This document shows positions 1 to 9,270 of a DNA stretch of 23,553 bases, piece after piece. The notes under the pieces were generated by a model. It did no database searches and was not told where the DNA came from. It was given only the letters and a program-made list of their open reading frames with translations. Made by a program: the position numbers and the translations under genes. The DNA is from Nymphaea colorata (lineage: Eukaryota; Streptophyta; Magnoliopsida; Nymphaeales; Nymphaeaceae), in NCBI RefSeq assembly GCF_008831285.2, contig NW_022205137.1:1-23553 (forward strand), in the 5' to 3' direction. Numbering within the stretch: the first letter of the stretch is position 1; every line of letters starts with the position of its first letter.

Positions 1-1716
1 AGCCTTATAGTTCCCAAAACGCCAAAATTGGCAGGTATATGCCCGATGGGACTCGCCTCTACTCCTTCGACTACCTCAATGGCGTCGGACTATGGCCGGG
101 AAATAAAATCGTCACAAACGGAGTGGTGAACTACCGGCTCGGCTATACTGAGAATTTCCTACTCTATGATGCAGCTACAAACTCCAACGGCACTGTCCTT
201 ATAGGCTTCGTCTGGCAGAGCATAAAAGTGGTATACATCGTGCAATCATCCTGTAAGCCACCCTCTTCCTCATCCTCACTCAGTACAAATACAAACTCTA
301 ACAAAACTGCTGCGCCTTCTATCACCTGCGTGTGTCCCACTGGCAGTGCCTATTCCTATTCTGCTTTCCAGTGCCAACAGCTATCCTGTCTTCAGGCTGA
401 ATACGCCACTGGAGTCATTACTGGGAATGCTTGCGAGTGTAAAACCGGATATGTGTTTGACATCGTATCTATGAAGTGCAAAATTGATTGCAGCCTTATC
501 CCCAACGCTCTCGCCACCCAGCCTAATCCCTACCAATGCTACTGCACAAATAACTGGAGCTGGAATGCACTTACTCGCACTTGCGTCTTCGATTGCACCC
601 AGATTCCCTATTCTACAGGCACAGCTATTTCCTCGAATTAATGCGCCTGCCTCGTGGGTTTCAACTGGAACTCCCAACGCAACGAATGCATCTGTCCTAG
701 CACATGTAACCCCAGGGTGGATCATGCGTTTGCATCAACAGTTTCTACATAAACGAGACTGTGAACAAGTGCATGGCCAACTGCAGCATCATCACTGGCG
801 CCATCAGCTCCACCCCCGACGGCACATCCTGCATCTGCGAAGAGGGGTATTACTTCAAGGTGAAGAGTGGAGAGGCAGCATGCCAACTCAATTGCAGTGC
901 TCTCCCCAGTACCATGCAAGAAAGCGCAGACTTCACCTCCTGCATCTGCCACGAACACATGGATTGGTTCAACAACAGCTGTGTGGTCGACTGCACCGCC
1001 ATATCCTACTCGGATCCTTCCGGACAGGTCAACAACACCTGCAGCTGCGCCATCAACTACATCTGGATCGACAAGATCAAGGAATGCGCAAGGAACTGCT
1101 CGGGAGTTAAGTACACCATCCCCGGGGCAGATTCCACTCTCATTTCCTGTCCCTGCATCAACAACTTCGCCTGGAACCAAGCCAACACCCGCTGCTAGGT
1201 CCAGTGCAACATGATTCCCAACTCAGAGGATTACTCCCTGGCTGAGGTGAACAAGTGCGAGTGCAGGCCGGGCTTCAACTGGAACACCACCACTTATTCT
1301 TGCCAGGTGGACTGCTCCCAGATCTGGAACGCTAACAACCGGCTCAGCGACTCGGAGTGTTCCTGCAACAACGACATGCCCTTCAACAACCAGACCCTCA
1401 CCTGCCAGTCGGCAGCAGCATCGGGACTGTTCAGCAACACTCTCACCATCGTCGGGTTCGCAGTTGGAGTAGTCGTGGGTACTTTTTGCGTTATTTAGTA
1501 ATCATCATCATGGTTATTCTGGTTCGGTTCTGCTGGCAATTCTCGACGGAAGGCAACAAGGAGAGCGAGAAGAAGATCAAGATGAGAGATGGCTCCAAGA
1601 AGAAGAATGGGTTGATAAAGGGAAAGCAGAAGATAAAGGTAGACGGGGAGGGAGAGATGAAGACTAACGAAAGATTTGTAAGTCCCAAGAAGGCCAATAC
1701 AAATACGACTCTATGA
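1..1716 (+). CDS. Cys-rich repeat surface membrane protein (5' end outside window)
   Basis: The reading frame is already open at base 3, so the N terminus lies outside the window. The visible protein has an N-terminal globular part, a Ser-rich linker near 262-300, then 11 tandem modules of about 33 residues with the pattern C-x-C, an aromatic pair (such as GFNWN), C-x3-C and often [IL]P. NxT/NxS glycosylation sites are frequent. After the last module comes one hydrophobic helix (spliced across 1479-1498) and a Lys/Glu-rich tail, with TGA at 1714-1716. TAA at 639-641 and TAG at 1196-1198 fall where the repeat continues, so they read as Gln. One base is missing in the C/G runs at 711-717: upstream the frame gives a C-x-C module, downstream the next C-x-C module is one frame over. 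Likely a type I cell-surface protein; the ligand is unknown. I know no named family for this repeat. Confidence 0.8.
1479..1498 (+). other. 20-nt intron in the Cys-rich surface protein
   Basis: It starts GTACTT and ends TTTAG. Removing it fuses AVGVVV to VIIIMVILV, making one clean membrane helix followed by a basic tail that ends at TGA. Without splicing the frame reads two Gln and then a different short tail. A missing T in the TTTTT run could also restore frame, but would put an Arg inside the helix. Confidence 0.7.
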
Positions 1717-2088
1717 TCTAATATACTGATACAATCATCATCTATATCGTAATCGCTATAAACACTTTACTCCTTTCGACTAGACAAAGCAAATGGAAAG
1801 CTAGCATAGTTTTCTGGATAAATCTGCATGGTAGGCATTTATTAATCTTTATTTTCCCACTTGGCATTATTAACCTTACTAAAATAAGATTTCCAGAATT
1901 AAACAAAAATGCATGTCCATTCAATAAAAATTCCAAAACACTAACAAACTCTATCAAAACGTCCCCCTTCTTCTTCCCTATCCCTTCATCCTATCATCAC
2001 CCTCCTCCCTATCTCTATTTTTAAACTTAACTGCCTTTTGACGGTAGATTATATAATATTTGATAGCAGTTCAACATTGAAATAAAGT
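1717..2088. promoter_or_regulatory. Intergenic region between the surface protein and the oxygenase
   Basis: This is 372 nt of AT-rich sequence with no convincing frame. It should hold the 3' UTR of the upstream gene (AATAAA at 1922-1927) and the promoter of the next gene. An AT-rich stretch, TTATATAATATTTG, lies about 40 nt before the ATG. No defined element can be proven. Confidence 0.4.
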
Positions 2089-3222
2089 ATGATGCGTCTC
2101 AGCAACCGTCTTTTCCACTCCTTCTCCAACGCCAACCAGATTATAGTCCAGTACAAGGACCTCCTCGCCGGAAAAAACATAAAACCCATCATCTAACGGG
2201 CCTATGGTCCCCAGGGTACAGTATCATCCACTAAGGCTCGGCATTTTGTTCGTGGAGGGGATTCCAGACTACCCTGAGGTGAGAGAGCCACGCTGCCTCT
2301 CTTCCACAAGTTGGCCAACCTCCCTGCGGAGAAGCTGAAGAATACGAGAGGCCCGATATCTTTTACAGCAAGGGGTGGTCGTGCGGCGTGGAGCAATTCC
2401 AGGGCAAGTACGACACCTCCAAGGGCAGCTACTACGTCAACTGCGCCACTGATAAGGCCTTTGAGACCACTCCCGAGACTGAGAAGTTCTTCACTCCCGA
2501 AGAGAAGAAACTGTTCAGCAGCAACAGGTGGATCGAAGACATCCCCCAAATGTAGCCATGGTTTGATGCAGTGAGAAGAATGTAAAGGCCCTCTCCAAGA
2601 TCATGACTGATACTGGTGCCCTCCTGGCGCTGCAGATCGACGCCTACGCTCAGGAGCAGGTGAGCACATACCCCACGCACCTGCTGCACCGCATCATCAA
2701 GGAGGGACAGAGCCACACTGGGCGCATGCTCCACTACTTCCCCTTCGAGAACAAGGGCGACACCGAGGACGACTGGTGCGGATGGCACAACGACCACGGC
2801 TCCCTCACCGCCCTCACCTCTGCTCTCTACACAGATGAACATGGCGAGGAAATCAAGTTCCCCTTAAAACCGGAGGCCTATATGCCAAGAACCGTTTGCC
2901 GACGTCGCCAAGATCAGCATTCCTGCCAACATGCTGGCCTTCCAGCTCGGAGAATCCACCCAGATCCACACTGGAGGCTCACTCGAAGCCACTCCCACTG
3001 CGTGATCAGGAGCGAAGAACTGGCAGGCAAGAAAGTCGGTCGCAATACCTTCGCCCTCTTCCTGTAGCCAGACCCCTGGAGGTGATGGGAGTGCCTAAGG
3101 GCGTCAATCCGGAAAAGGTCTCGGAGAAGGCAGCATACAAGATCCCTCCGATAAAGGCGCGGTGGGATAATGGCATTTTTTTCAAGGATTTCCACAGCAG
3201 GACCATCCAGCACTACTCGTGA
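2089..3222 (+). CDS. 2OG-Fe(II) oxygenase, isopenicillin-N-synthase-like
   Basis: Probable non-haem iron dioxygenase using 2-oxoglutarate and O2; the substrate cannot be predicted. It starts ATGATG at 2089 and ends at TGA 3220-3222, about 370 residues. The N-terminal part matches the family signature AYGPQG + LGILFVEGIPDYPEVRE, joined across the intron. The C-terminal half has the iron-binding HxD (WHNDHGSLTAL, near 2785), the distal His (EATPHC, near 2996) and the RxT/S 2-oxoglutarate contact (GRNTFALFL). The frame breaks about eight times, each repaired by one missing base: near 2215/2236, 2290, 2340, 2580, 2882, 2900, 2996 and 3079. Most sites sit in runs such as AA(A), TTT(T), CCC(C) or GG(G). 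TAG at 2553 and 3065 falls where Gln is natural. Every conserved motif survives, so sequencing error is more likely than a pseudogene, but a decaying gene cannot be excluded. Confidence 0.8.
2216..2235 (+). other. 20-nt intron in the oxygenase
   Basis: It starts GTACAG and ends CTAAG. It separates AYGPQG from LGILFVEG, which are contiguous in relatives of this oxygenase family. Exact splicing leaves one base too few, so one G of the flanking run is probably missing from the assembly. Confidence 0.75.
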
Positions 3223-3266
3223 TAGCTGTGACATCATCATTATCGAAAACAAGCTATAGAGAGGGA

Positions 3267-4390
3267 TCATGAGGCAGAGGGGTCGCACTTGATGGCCTGG
3301 AAGAGGTTGTCCTTGCGCTACCTGTAGATCTTGTTCTTGTTGGTGATCTACAAGTGTTTCTGCATTATCTGGTCAGCTCGCGAGATCTTTTTCTGCTACA
3401 ACAGGGAATAGTTTGCTAAGAATTTGCGGTGGTAGATTTAGCCCTTCTCGTCCTTCCACGATTTGACCGATTGGAAGTTTTTATCCTTTATAGCATAAGA
3501 TTACGAATTCTTGCTTAGCTATTCCAGTTTGGATTATTACTCGTCCTGCAGATGGCGTATGTTGTTTTGGTAGTTCCTTAGCTTTTCGGAGAAGGCCTTG
3601 TGCTTCTCCTCCTGCTTCTTCTCCACTGACCGATCGTGCTTTTCCTTGTTGTGCTCTGCTCCTTCCAGCTTCCCTGCTATTTTGTTGGAAAATTCGCTGA
3701 TTTGCTTCTCGAGTGACTTGGCTGCCTTCTCCTGCGCCATCTGCACGTCCACGTGTTGTGCTCCCGCACCTTGCTCAAGCTATCGCCACTCTGTCCTTGC
3801 TGACGCCCTGTGCCTTCGCCAGCCGTTATTGATTTCCTCCATCCTGCGGTCGATTTCCTCCTAATTCTCCACCTGCACGTGGGGCATGCGTGGGCGTGAG
3901 GCTGAAGCGAGTCCGCTCTTGTGGGAGAGGCGGCTGGCGGTGCGGGAGGGCTCCTCGGCGTAGGCCTTGCGGGAATCGAACTGACGCTCGAGCTCGCTTT
4001 GCTTTTCGCTGAGGGCGCGTGCGTGGACGGAGTGGTGGCGGGATGCGACCTGGCTCAGCTTCTTCTGCAACGTCTGCAAATTTTTGTTTTTATTTTGCTC
4101 AGAAGCCACCAGCTTCTGCTCAATCTCACGCTGCTTCTTAGCACGATGCTCCTAAAATTCTGCTTCTAGTTGTTTCAATCTTTCCTCCTTGATCTTATCT
4201 CTCTCCTGTTTGTCAATGAGTACTTGGGCCTCAGCTGAATCGAGAAAAAGATACTGCTGAGCCAGCTCTAGATCTGGCGTTTGCTGCGATCGGCGAGCAT
4301 CCTGCTGTGCTTGTGGGTATCGGCGAAGGTAATTATGTGGTTGAGCGTGGCCAGCTTCTCCTCCCTCGACGAGAGTCGACTTTACTCCAT
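3267..4390 (-). CDS. Coiled-coil protein, function unknown
   Basis: ATG lies at 4390-4388, preceded by an AT-rich stretch; TGA lies at 3269-3267. About 370 residues, almost all charged helix rich in Lys, Glu and Gln. TAG/TAA codons occur throughout where Gln suits a coiled coil. The middle, around 3880-4000, is less helical, rich in Ser, Ala and Arg. The C-terminal part contains KKISRADQIMQKH and ends CDPSAS. Likely one-base deletions lie near 4267 and at three places between 3730 and 3835; the last three together restore the original frame, so the apparent open frame there gives a false Trp/Arg-rich stretch. It converges on the oxygenase with only 44 bp between stops. Probably cytoskeletal, but I recognise no named family. 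Confidence 0.75.
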
Positions 4391-4531
4391 CAATAAATTA
4401 ATTTTATCACTCGACGGCTAAATCATAAGGGCAAAATTAGCAAAGCGGAAAGGTATTTCCGGGAGGGGAGAATTGGAGGATTTTGGCAATTGGGATGGAA
4501 AAGTGAGACATAAAAATCATGAATTATTAGG
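4391..4531. promoter_or_regulatory. Short intergenic region
   Basis: 141 nt separate two minus-strand genes. The part next to 4391 is AT-rich and would be the promoter side of the coiled-coil gene. No specific motif is identifiable. Confidence 0.35.
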
Positions 4532-5191
4532 TCAGTGGGTGAGCATGCGAATCTCCCGCTTCTGTTTCTTAGGATCTAGTCCCCAACTCTCCACCTGTCG
4601 GCGCAGGAGGGCCTCTCTCCTTGCCTTCAGAATCTTCCTATTCATGGCAAAGTTGGGTAGGTAGCAGGTTTCAGTGTAATCGATCTTGGGCACCACTACA
4701 CACGATTTCCCTGCTATTTCTCCTCCCTCTGCTTCTTGATCACCTTGGTCTTGTTTTTCTTCTGGGGTTCCTCCAGGTGGTTCTCTGAACTGGTCGGATT
4801 TTGCTCGTGGTGTTTGGGATCAGTTTGAGGTGGAGTGGTGGGGGCAAGGGCGGGACAGGGCTTGCATTGATTTTTTTATTTAAATTTTTATTAATTCCTG
4901 ATGGGGGCCTCATCGCTATCCGATGAAATTTCTATAACAGCAGTCTTGGCTTCATTCTGGCAGCGGATAGAGGAGCCTCCGCAGTGAAGCCTTGAACAGG
5001 GGGCAAAGAAAGGGACAGAAGGGAGGACTCAAAGGAGTTGAGACTTTTGGTTAAGGCGAGCGAGATGACTAAATGAAAGCATGAATACCTTTGATGATAT
5101 TTTGCTGTTCTCGCAGCCGTAGGGCAATGAGGTTGCGGGCGAGGACATCGTTGATGTTGCCGCTATTCTGCAAGAGGTGGAAAAGGCTCAT
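4532..5191 (-). CDS. Basic protein with SUMO-interaction-like motif
   Basis: It begins at ATG 5191-5189 (MSLFHLLQNSGNINDVLARN), is interrupted by a 20-nt intron at 5069-5088, and ends at TGA 4534-4532. About 212 residues. The middle carries TAVIEISSDSDEAP: a hydrophobic V-I-E-I core followed by Ser/Asp, the classic form of a SUMO-interacting motif. A Lys/Gln-rich linker follows, then a C-terminal block (CYLPNFAMNRKILKARRE...GLDPKKQKREIRML) that looks conserved but is unknown to me. Single missing bases are needed near 4975 and in the GGGAAA run near 4710. A nuclear role is inferred only from the motif and the basic character. Confidence 0.7.
5069..5088 (-). other. 20-nt intron in the SUMO-motif gene
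   Basis: On the minus strand it reads GTATTC...ATTTAG. Removing it joins EQQNIIK to VISLALTKSLNSFESS in frame with no other correction at that point. Confidence 0.8.
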
Positions 5192-5904
5192 TTTAGATAA
5201 TTCTTAAAATTTATTATATACGATTACAGTGGTAACACCGATTTATATTTACATTTCTTGGCAGGAAGACCCTCAGACTTGCCCCGACCAACAGAACAGT
5301 CCAGCCCGCTCCTTCCTTCTCGGACAGGAATGACCAGCAGGTGGTGAACAACGGAGAAACTCTTATAATCTCATTATATCGAACATGTAAAGAACCGATG
5401 CAGGATTACTCCGGGATGGATATGAAGGGGGGATTGGTTTTGCAGCGAGAGATAGGTTGGCCCTGAGTAATTTTGCTGTTTTCTATTGCGGGGATGTGGC
5501 GGAGAGTAAAGCAATAAATTTATGGCGGAGTGGCCTTGTTGGATTCCCAGAAGTATGGGAAGCATCGGCTTCCATTACTAACTATGTAACTTATTCTTTT
5601 TTGGGAGTGTGTTATAACTCGGTAAATAATCGCCGTGTAGCTTATATTTGAAATTCCAGAAACAATATCGCCACTCCTGTCCATCAAATCACTACAACGA
5701 TCACCACTAATCCTCGTCCCCCTGGTGGCCGTGGTAAGCGTTGCCGCCCTTCCAATCCCCTCACCCTTTCTCCATTGATTCAAAGTTTAACCTGATTATT
5801 ATCATTGCTTATCCCTATAATAGATGATTAATAATGAGGGTAAGCTTGGTGTGCGTAGTTAGCGGCGTGGATATAGTAAAAACAATAAAGATGAGAAGAG
5901 CCAT
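5192..5904. other. Largest gene-poor stretch (713 nt)
   Basis: The segment near 5192-5260 is AT-rich and probably the promoter of the minus-strand gene starting at 5191. The rest has open frames on both strands but none with a clear start, intron and protein-like composition. A plus-strand frame through 5265-5460 (NDQQVVNNGETLIISLYRT) looks most like protein but has no ATG at its head. The stretch near 5700-5760 is C-rich and unexplained. Confidence 0.4.
5385..5651 (+). CDS. Possible small ORF, unknown
   Basis: In the ciliate code, ATG at 5385 opens 88 codons ending at TGA 5649-5651, with one TAA read as Gln as the second codon. The product would be rich in aromatic and small residues (FAVFYCGDVAESKAINLW). 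There is no recognisable domain. Chance is a real alternative, since with one stop codon random frames stay open longer. It could also be the 3' part of a gene whose earlier part lies in another frame near 5260-5450. Confidence 0.25.
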
Positions 5905-8114
5905 TCATACCCGTTTCTGGAGGTGAAAATTTGAATTAGTTTTAATGAGTATGGGCGTCAATTTCTTCTTAGGGACTTCTTTAAGAACGGTTTTATTTTT
6001 TGCTTTGGTTGACTCAATCCGCTTTTTTAGAATGTCTTCCTTTCTTAATTCTTTATTAGATCTACCTAGATAGGCCTGCTGACGACGGAGGTTACCCGCA
6101 GCCACTCGCTACTTCTCACGCTCACGCAATACGGCACTCCCGGAAAGAATACGCTTCCCCTAGGCCTAGTTTTAGCAGAAATTTGTCTATTCAACGATCT
6201 TTGTATCAAGATAGGTACCTTTAGAAGCTAGGGATCGGTGTCCTTGCTCATTCTAGCCACGATAATACCGTACTCCAGCCTTTCTTACTTACTGAGGAAG
6301 TAGTAGATTCGAGGGAGATGGGTGATGAATGACGCCCTAACCTTGAAAACTTTGTCGTTATTGAGGGATAAATACTTTTAGCCCAATTTATACTCCTTGA
6401 ACATCTATATGGAAAGGTAGAAAGACGAATAGAAATAAAAGAGAAGGGCGGTTTCCCGTTCATAACTGCGTGAAGATTTGCTCAGCTAGTTACTCACCTT
6501 GCTTATGTACGCGTTGATCAGTAAAGGACTGCTGTCCCTGCTTGCTAGTTTCACCACGGTTTCAGCCAGGAGCTAGCAGCTAGGAGCCTTGGTGCGCAAG
6601 CAGGCATAGAGTTTGGGCAGCAAGCTTTGCTACATGAAAGTGGGAGAAAAGTATTATGAGCAGTTGCTGACCATGGTAAAGAAGCCAGTTATCCAACTGC
6701 TCACCTTCCTCCCCAGCAATAAATTCAGATACTTCATCAGATTCTCGCAAAATTTATCTTAAAAGTACCTTGGAGTTTCAGCTCCGTCTTCTTTCTCCTC
6801 CTATCTTCAAGGAAGAAGGTGGAGGGGCATTAGTGGATGTTGGAGATGATGGTATTGATGATCCTGAATGCATCGTCTGCCAGTTCTTCCCCAGCCAGCA
6901 CCTATCCCAGCATCCAATTAATCACTTCCCTCAGCTAGGTCGCCTTATTAGGAAATAGTTTGGCCATCCGGTGGAAATAACTAGCTAAAAGTTGCTTATC
7001 GGCGAGAGGAGAGTAGAAAAGATTGACATAGATGTCACACAGCGGGTCACCCGATGGTGCGGAGCTGATAGAGCCAGGATACCGTATAAATTGTATAGCA
7101 AATTGTTGAGAAGTTTTTCGTTGCGACTCTGGGAAAGCTATATCAGCGATTTCCAAAACTTGATGCAGTTGCCTTAGTTCTGCAGGATGACTCCTTGCAG
7201 TTTCTGGTAGACTTCGCCCATGGCCTCAGTCGCTACTGATGCAGTCTTTTCGCTCTTGGCAGTGAGTGAATCAATGAAGAGCTTAACGATGCGCGAGGCC
7301 TGTTCCTCAGGACTAAACCTGGTGGCATTGCGAAGGATAGCTTCAAGGGCGAGCCTGCAGACCTATTCGTTCTCATCCCAAACTGTCTAGTAGATGCGTT
7401 CCTGGAAGTGCAGCTATATGAACTCCAGCTCCAGATGCTGAAGCAGGCGGGGGAAGATCTAAGTCAGCCACACCTTCCTGGCCTCCACTTCGCTCTCGGC
7501 TGCCAACCGCTTCAATACGTCGACCAATTCGGCCCTGAGGGTGCGGTTGCTGTAGGGAGCCAAAAGGGATACCAGGCGACAGGCGGCAATCCTGGAGAGG
7601 AGCGGTTGCGTGGGTCGGCCTAGTTCTGCAGCCTTTTCCTCCATTCTGCGCAGTAGCTCCTTAGCGCCGACGTACTTAGAAAGCACGGCGGCGACCACTT
7701 GCCCCATCAGCTAGTTAGAGGCCGACTGCAGGTTGTTGAGGCACTCCAGACAGGTATCGAAGATGAGGGAGAGTTCCTTGTTGGTGGCTTCTCCGCCTTT
7801 GCCGTCCACTATGGTGAGGAAGGATTGCGCGATGAGGAGCTGGTTGTCGCTCTCCTCTTGCGGTGCACGCTCGCAGACGAAAGCCAGCACGCTCTTGTAG
7901 GCCCGTGGAAGTTGGCGAAAAGCTAGGTAGGGACTAATTTACAAAGGCATTTGGGCAGAAACTCCCTTAAGCATTAGATGCGCGAAGACCTGCTCCAACG
8001 AGTAATCAGAAGGAAGAGTTAGTTTCTGGATCTCCTCAGGAGACTAGATAACTTGAAGTGTACTTTGTTGGATGTGGCGTACTCGTTGGTGGGGAAGAGG
8101 ATGGAAAAGCTCAT
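5905..8114 (-). CDS. HEAT-repeat protein, PP2A/PP4 regulatory-subunit-like
   Basis: One gene of about 720 codons. ATG at 8114-8112 (MSFSILFPTNEYATSNK), introns at 8044-8063 and 6199-6218, TGA at 5907-5905. The protein is a chain of helical pairs typical of HEAT repeats: examples are RIAACRLVSLLAPYSN, VCRLALEAILRNATRF and VFKVRASFITHLPRIYYFL. The layout resembles the scaffold A subunit of PP2A and PPP4R4-type proteins, which hold the catalytic phosphatase. The C-terminal 60 residues are basic and not HEAT-like. More than ten in-frame TAA/TAG codons read as Gln. Single missing bases are needed near 7057 and in the AAATTTT run near 6750; the rest is continuous. In the standard code it looks like several tiny genes. 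The family assignment is by repeat pattern only. Confidence 0.78.
6199..6218 (-). other. 20-nt intron (second) in the HEAT-repeat gene
   Basis: The minus strand reads GTACCT...ACAAAG. Splicing joins RMSKDTDPQLLK to IVEQTNFCQNQAQGKR and keeps the frame open to TGA at 5905, adding about 97 residues. Confidence 0.8.
8044..8063 (-). other. 20-nt intron (first) in the HEAT-repeat gene
   Basis: The minus strand reads GTACAC...TCTAG. Removing it joins NEYATSNK to SPEEIQKLTLPSDY exactly in frame. Unspliced, the frame reaches the wrong register within a few codons. Confidence 0.85.
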
Positions 8115-8298
8115 CCACCTCGCTCACTCACTATTTATAATAAATAATTTTAACATCCATCCAAGCTCCCTTCCTCCTCGCCTTCCCCCTCCGTTTATCC
8201 TTTGTTTCCCAGCCCTTTCGCCAGTTCCATGCTTGCTGCCTTTCTTTATGGGCAGGTGGGCGAAGTGGCGACTGTTAGTGCATTATATCGCATTTAAA
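8115..8298. promoter_or_regulatory. Divergent promoter region
   Basis: 184 nt lie between two genes read outward. It holds an AT-rich block (TATTTATAATAAATAATTTT, 8131-8150) near the minus-strand start and a pyrimidine-rich block at 8160-8250. It must carry both start regions, but no individual element can be assigned. Confidence 0.45.
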
Positions 8299-9212
8299 AT
8301 GATGACTGACACTGCGCAGAACTCCTACATGCAACGCTACGAGCTCAAACAGCAGGCCCACTCCAGTCGCTCCCTCGGCAATCGAAGCCGTCCCCCTCGC
8401 CCCAGGAACTCATCGAACCCAACACGATCGGCAGCACAGTCGCAAAACTGGCTGAACGCGTAGACGGCATAGAGGTGAAGCTGACCAGTCTCATCAACGT
8501 GTCAGCTGGTCCAGAGATACACCGAAACAAGAGACGACCAGTACGAGAAGGAGAAGCAGAGCGAACTGTCTGCCAGTCCCTGTGCCAGCAACTGCGCGCA
8601 AATGGAGATGAAAATCAAGGAATTTTAGCAATTGAGTCGCCAGTTTCGAGAGTAGCTGCGTCAGGTGGAAAACTGAAGGCAACATGCACATTTGCGCCAC
8701 AATCTTACCCCCAAGATGATGAGGATGAAGGAGGAAACAGAAGGCTTGAGAGAGTTGGAGCAGCGCTTGAGGCATGAATTAGATAAGAAGATGGAAGTGT
8801 GCGTCAACTTAATAGCTGCTAATTTGGAACAGAAGGAGGGAAGGGTATTGGCTGATAAAGTTAACGAGGTCAGCTTCAGTCTCAATCAACTGGAAAACGA
8901 ATGCCGTCGCAACAAGATGATGCTGGAGAAGGAACTGATACCCTCGCTGCACTCATCAAGTAGACCAGCACTCAGATCCCAGCATATTCCAGACTGACCG
9001 AGCAATAGCTGCCGTCCAAAAGCCCTCCAAAACTCCCCCTAAGCAAAAACGCAAAATCATAAAAATCCATATCAAAAGGCAAGCAGAACCGCAGTGCAGT
9101 TACCATTGCAATCAATCCCAAGGATACAACGAAGGTACGTGAGGACGAGCTAAGATAAGCTTTGCGTAAGAAGAAATAGCACCGTTAGAAGCTGAAAGTC
9201 AAGAACTGGTGA
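8299..9212 (+). CDS. Coiled-coil protein, function unknown
   Basis: ATGATG at 8299 begins MMTDTAQNSYMQRYELKQQ. The body is helical: STVAKLAERVDGIEVKLTS, YTETRDDQYEKEKQSEL, then LRELEQRLRHELDKKMEVC and EVSFSLNQLENECRRNKMM. The tail is Lys-rich (EDELRQALRKKKQHRQKLK) and ends at TGA 9210-9212. Joining these needs several one-base corrections (near 8378, two near 8500, one near 8985). A TGA also lies in the best frame at 8674-8676; it is either a real stop, giving a shorter protein, or a sign of paired deletions around it. Size and heptad style recall striated-fibre or basal-body proteins, but no family motif is certain. Confidence 0.6.
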
Positions 9213-9270
9213 TATACTTATATTTTGCCTCATCATATCCATTATATAGTTATTATGCATGATGGTGAGA

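Noticed and set aside
711-717. Programmed frameshift in the surface-protein gene
   Set aside because: The site is a plain C/G run, the sign matches a lost base, and many other genes show the same defect, so an assembly deletion is simpler.
484-1110. Long frame overlapping the Cys-rich protein, rich in His and Gln
   Set aside because: It is a frame-shifted shadow of the Cys-repeat gene, whose module pattern holds in the other frame.
2202-2842. Minus-strand Val/Leu-rich frames opposite the oxygenase
   Set aside because: The plus strand carries the oxygenase motifs; the antisense frames are shadows.
5200-5783. Minus-strand frame open for nearly 200 codons when TAA/TAG are Gln
   Set aside because: Only one stop codon makes such runs fairly common by chance; the composition (many Cys, Ile, Arg, Asn without pattern) and lack of a domain do not support coding.
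8660-8885. Minus-strand Leu/Ser-rich frames opposite the coiled-coil gene
   Set aside because: Antisense of coiled-coil codons (GAG, AAG, CTG) regularly yields open Leu/Phe/Ser frames.
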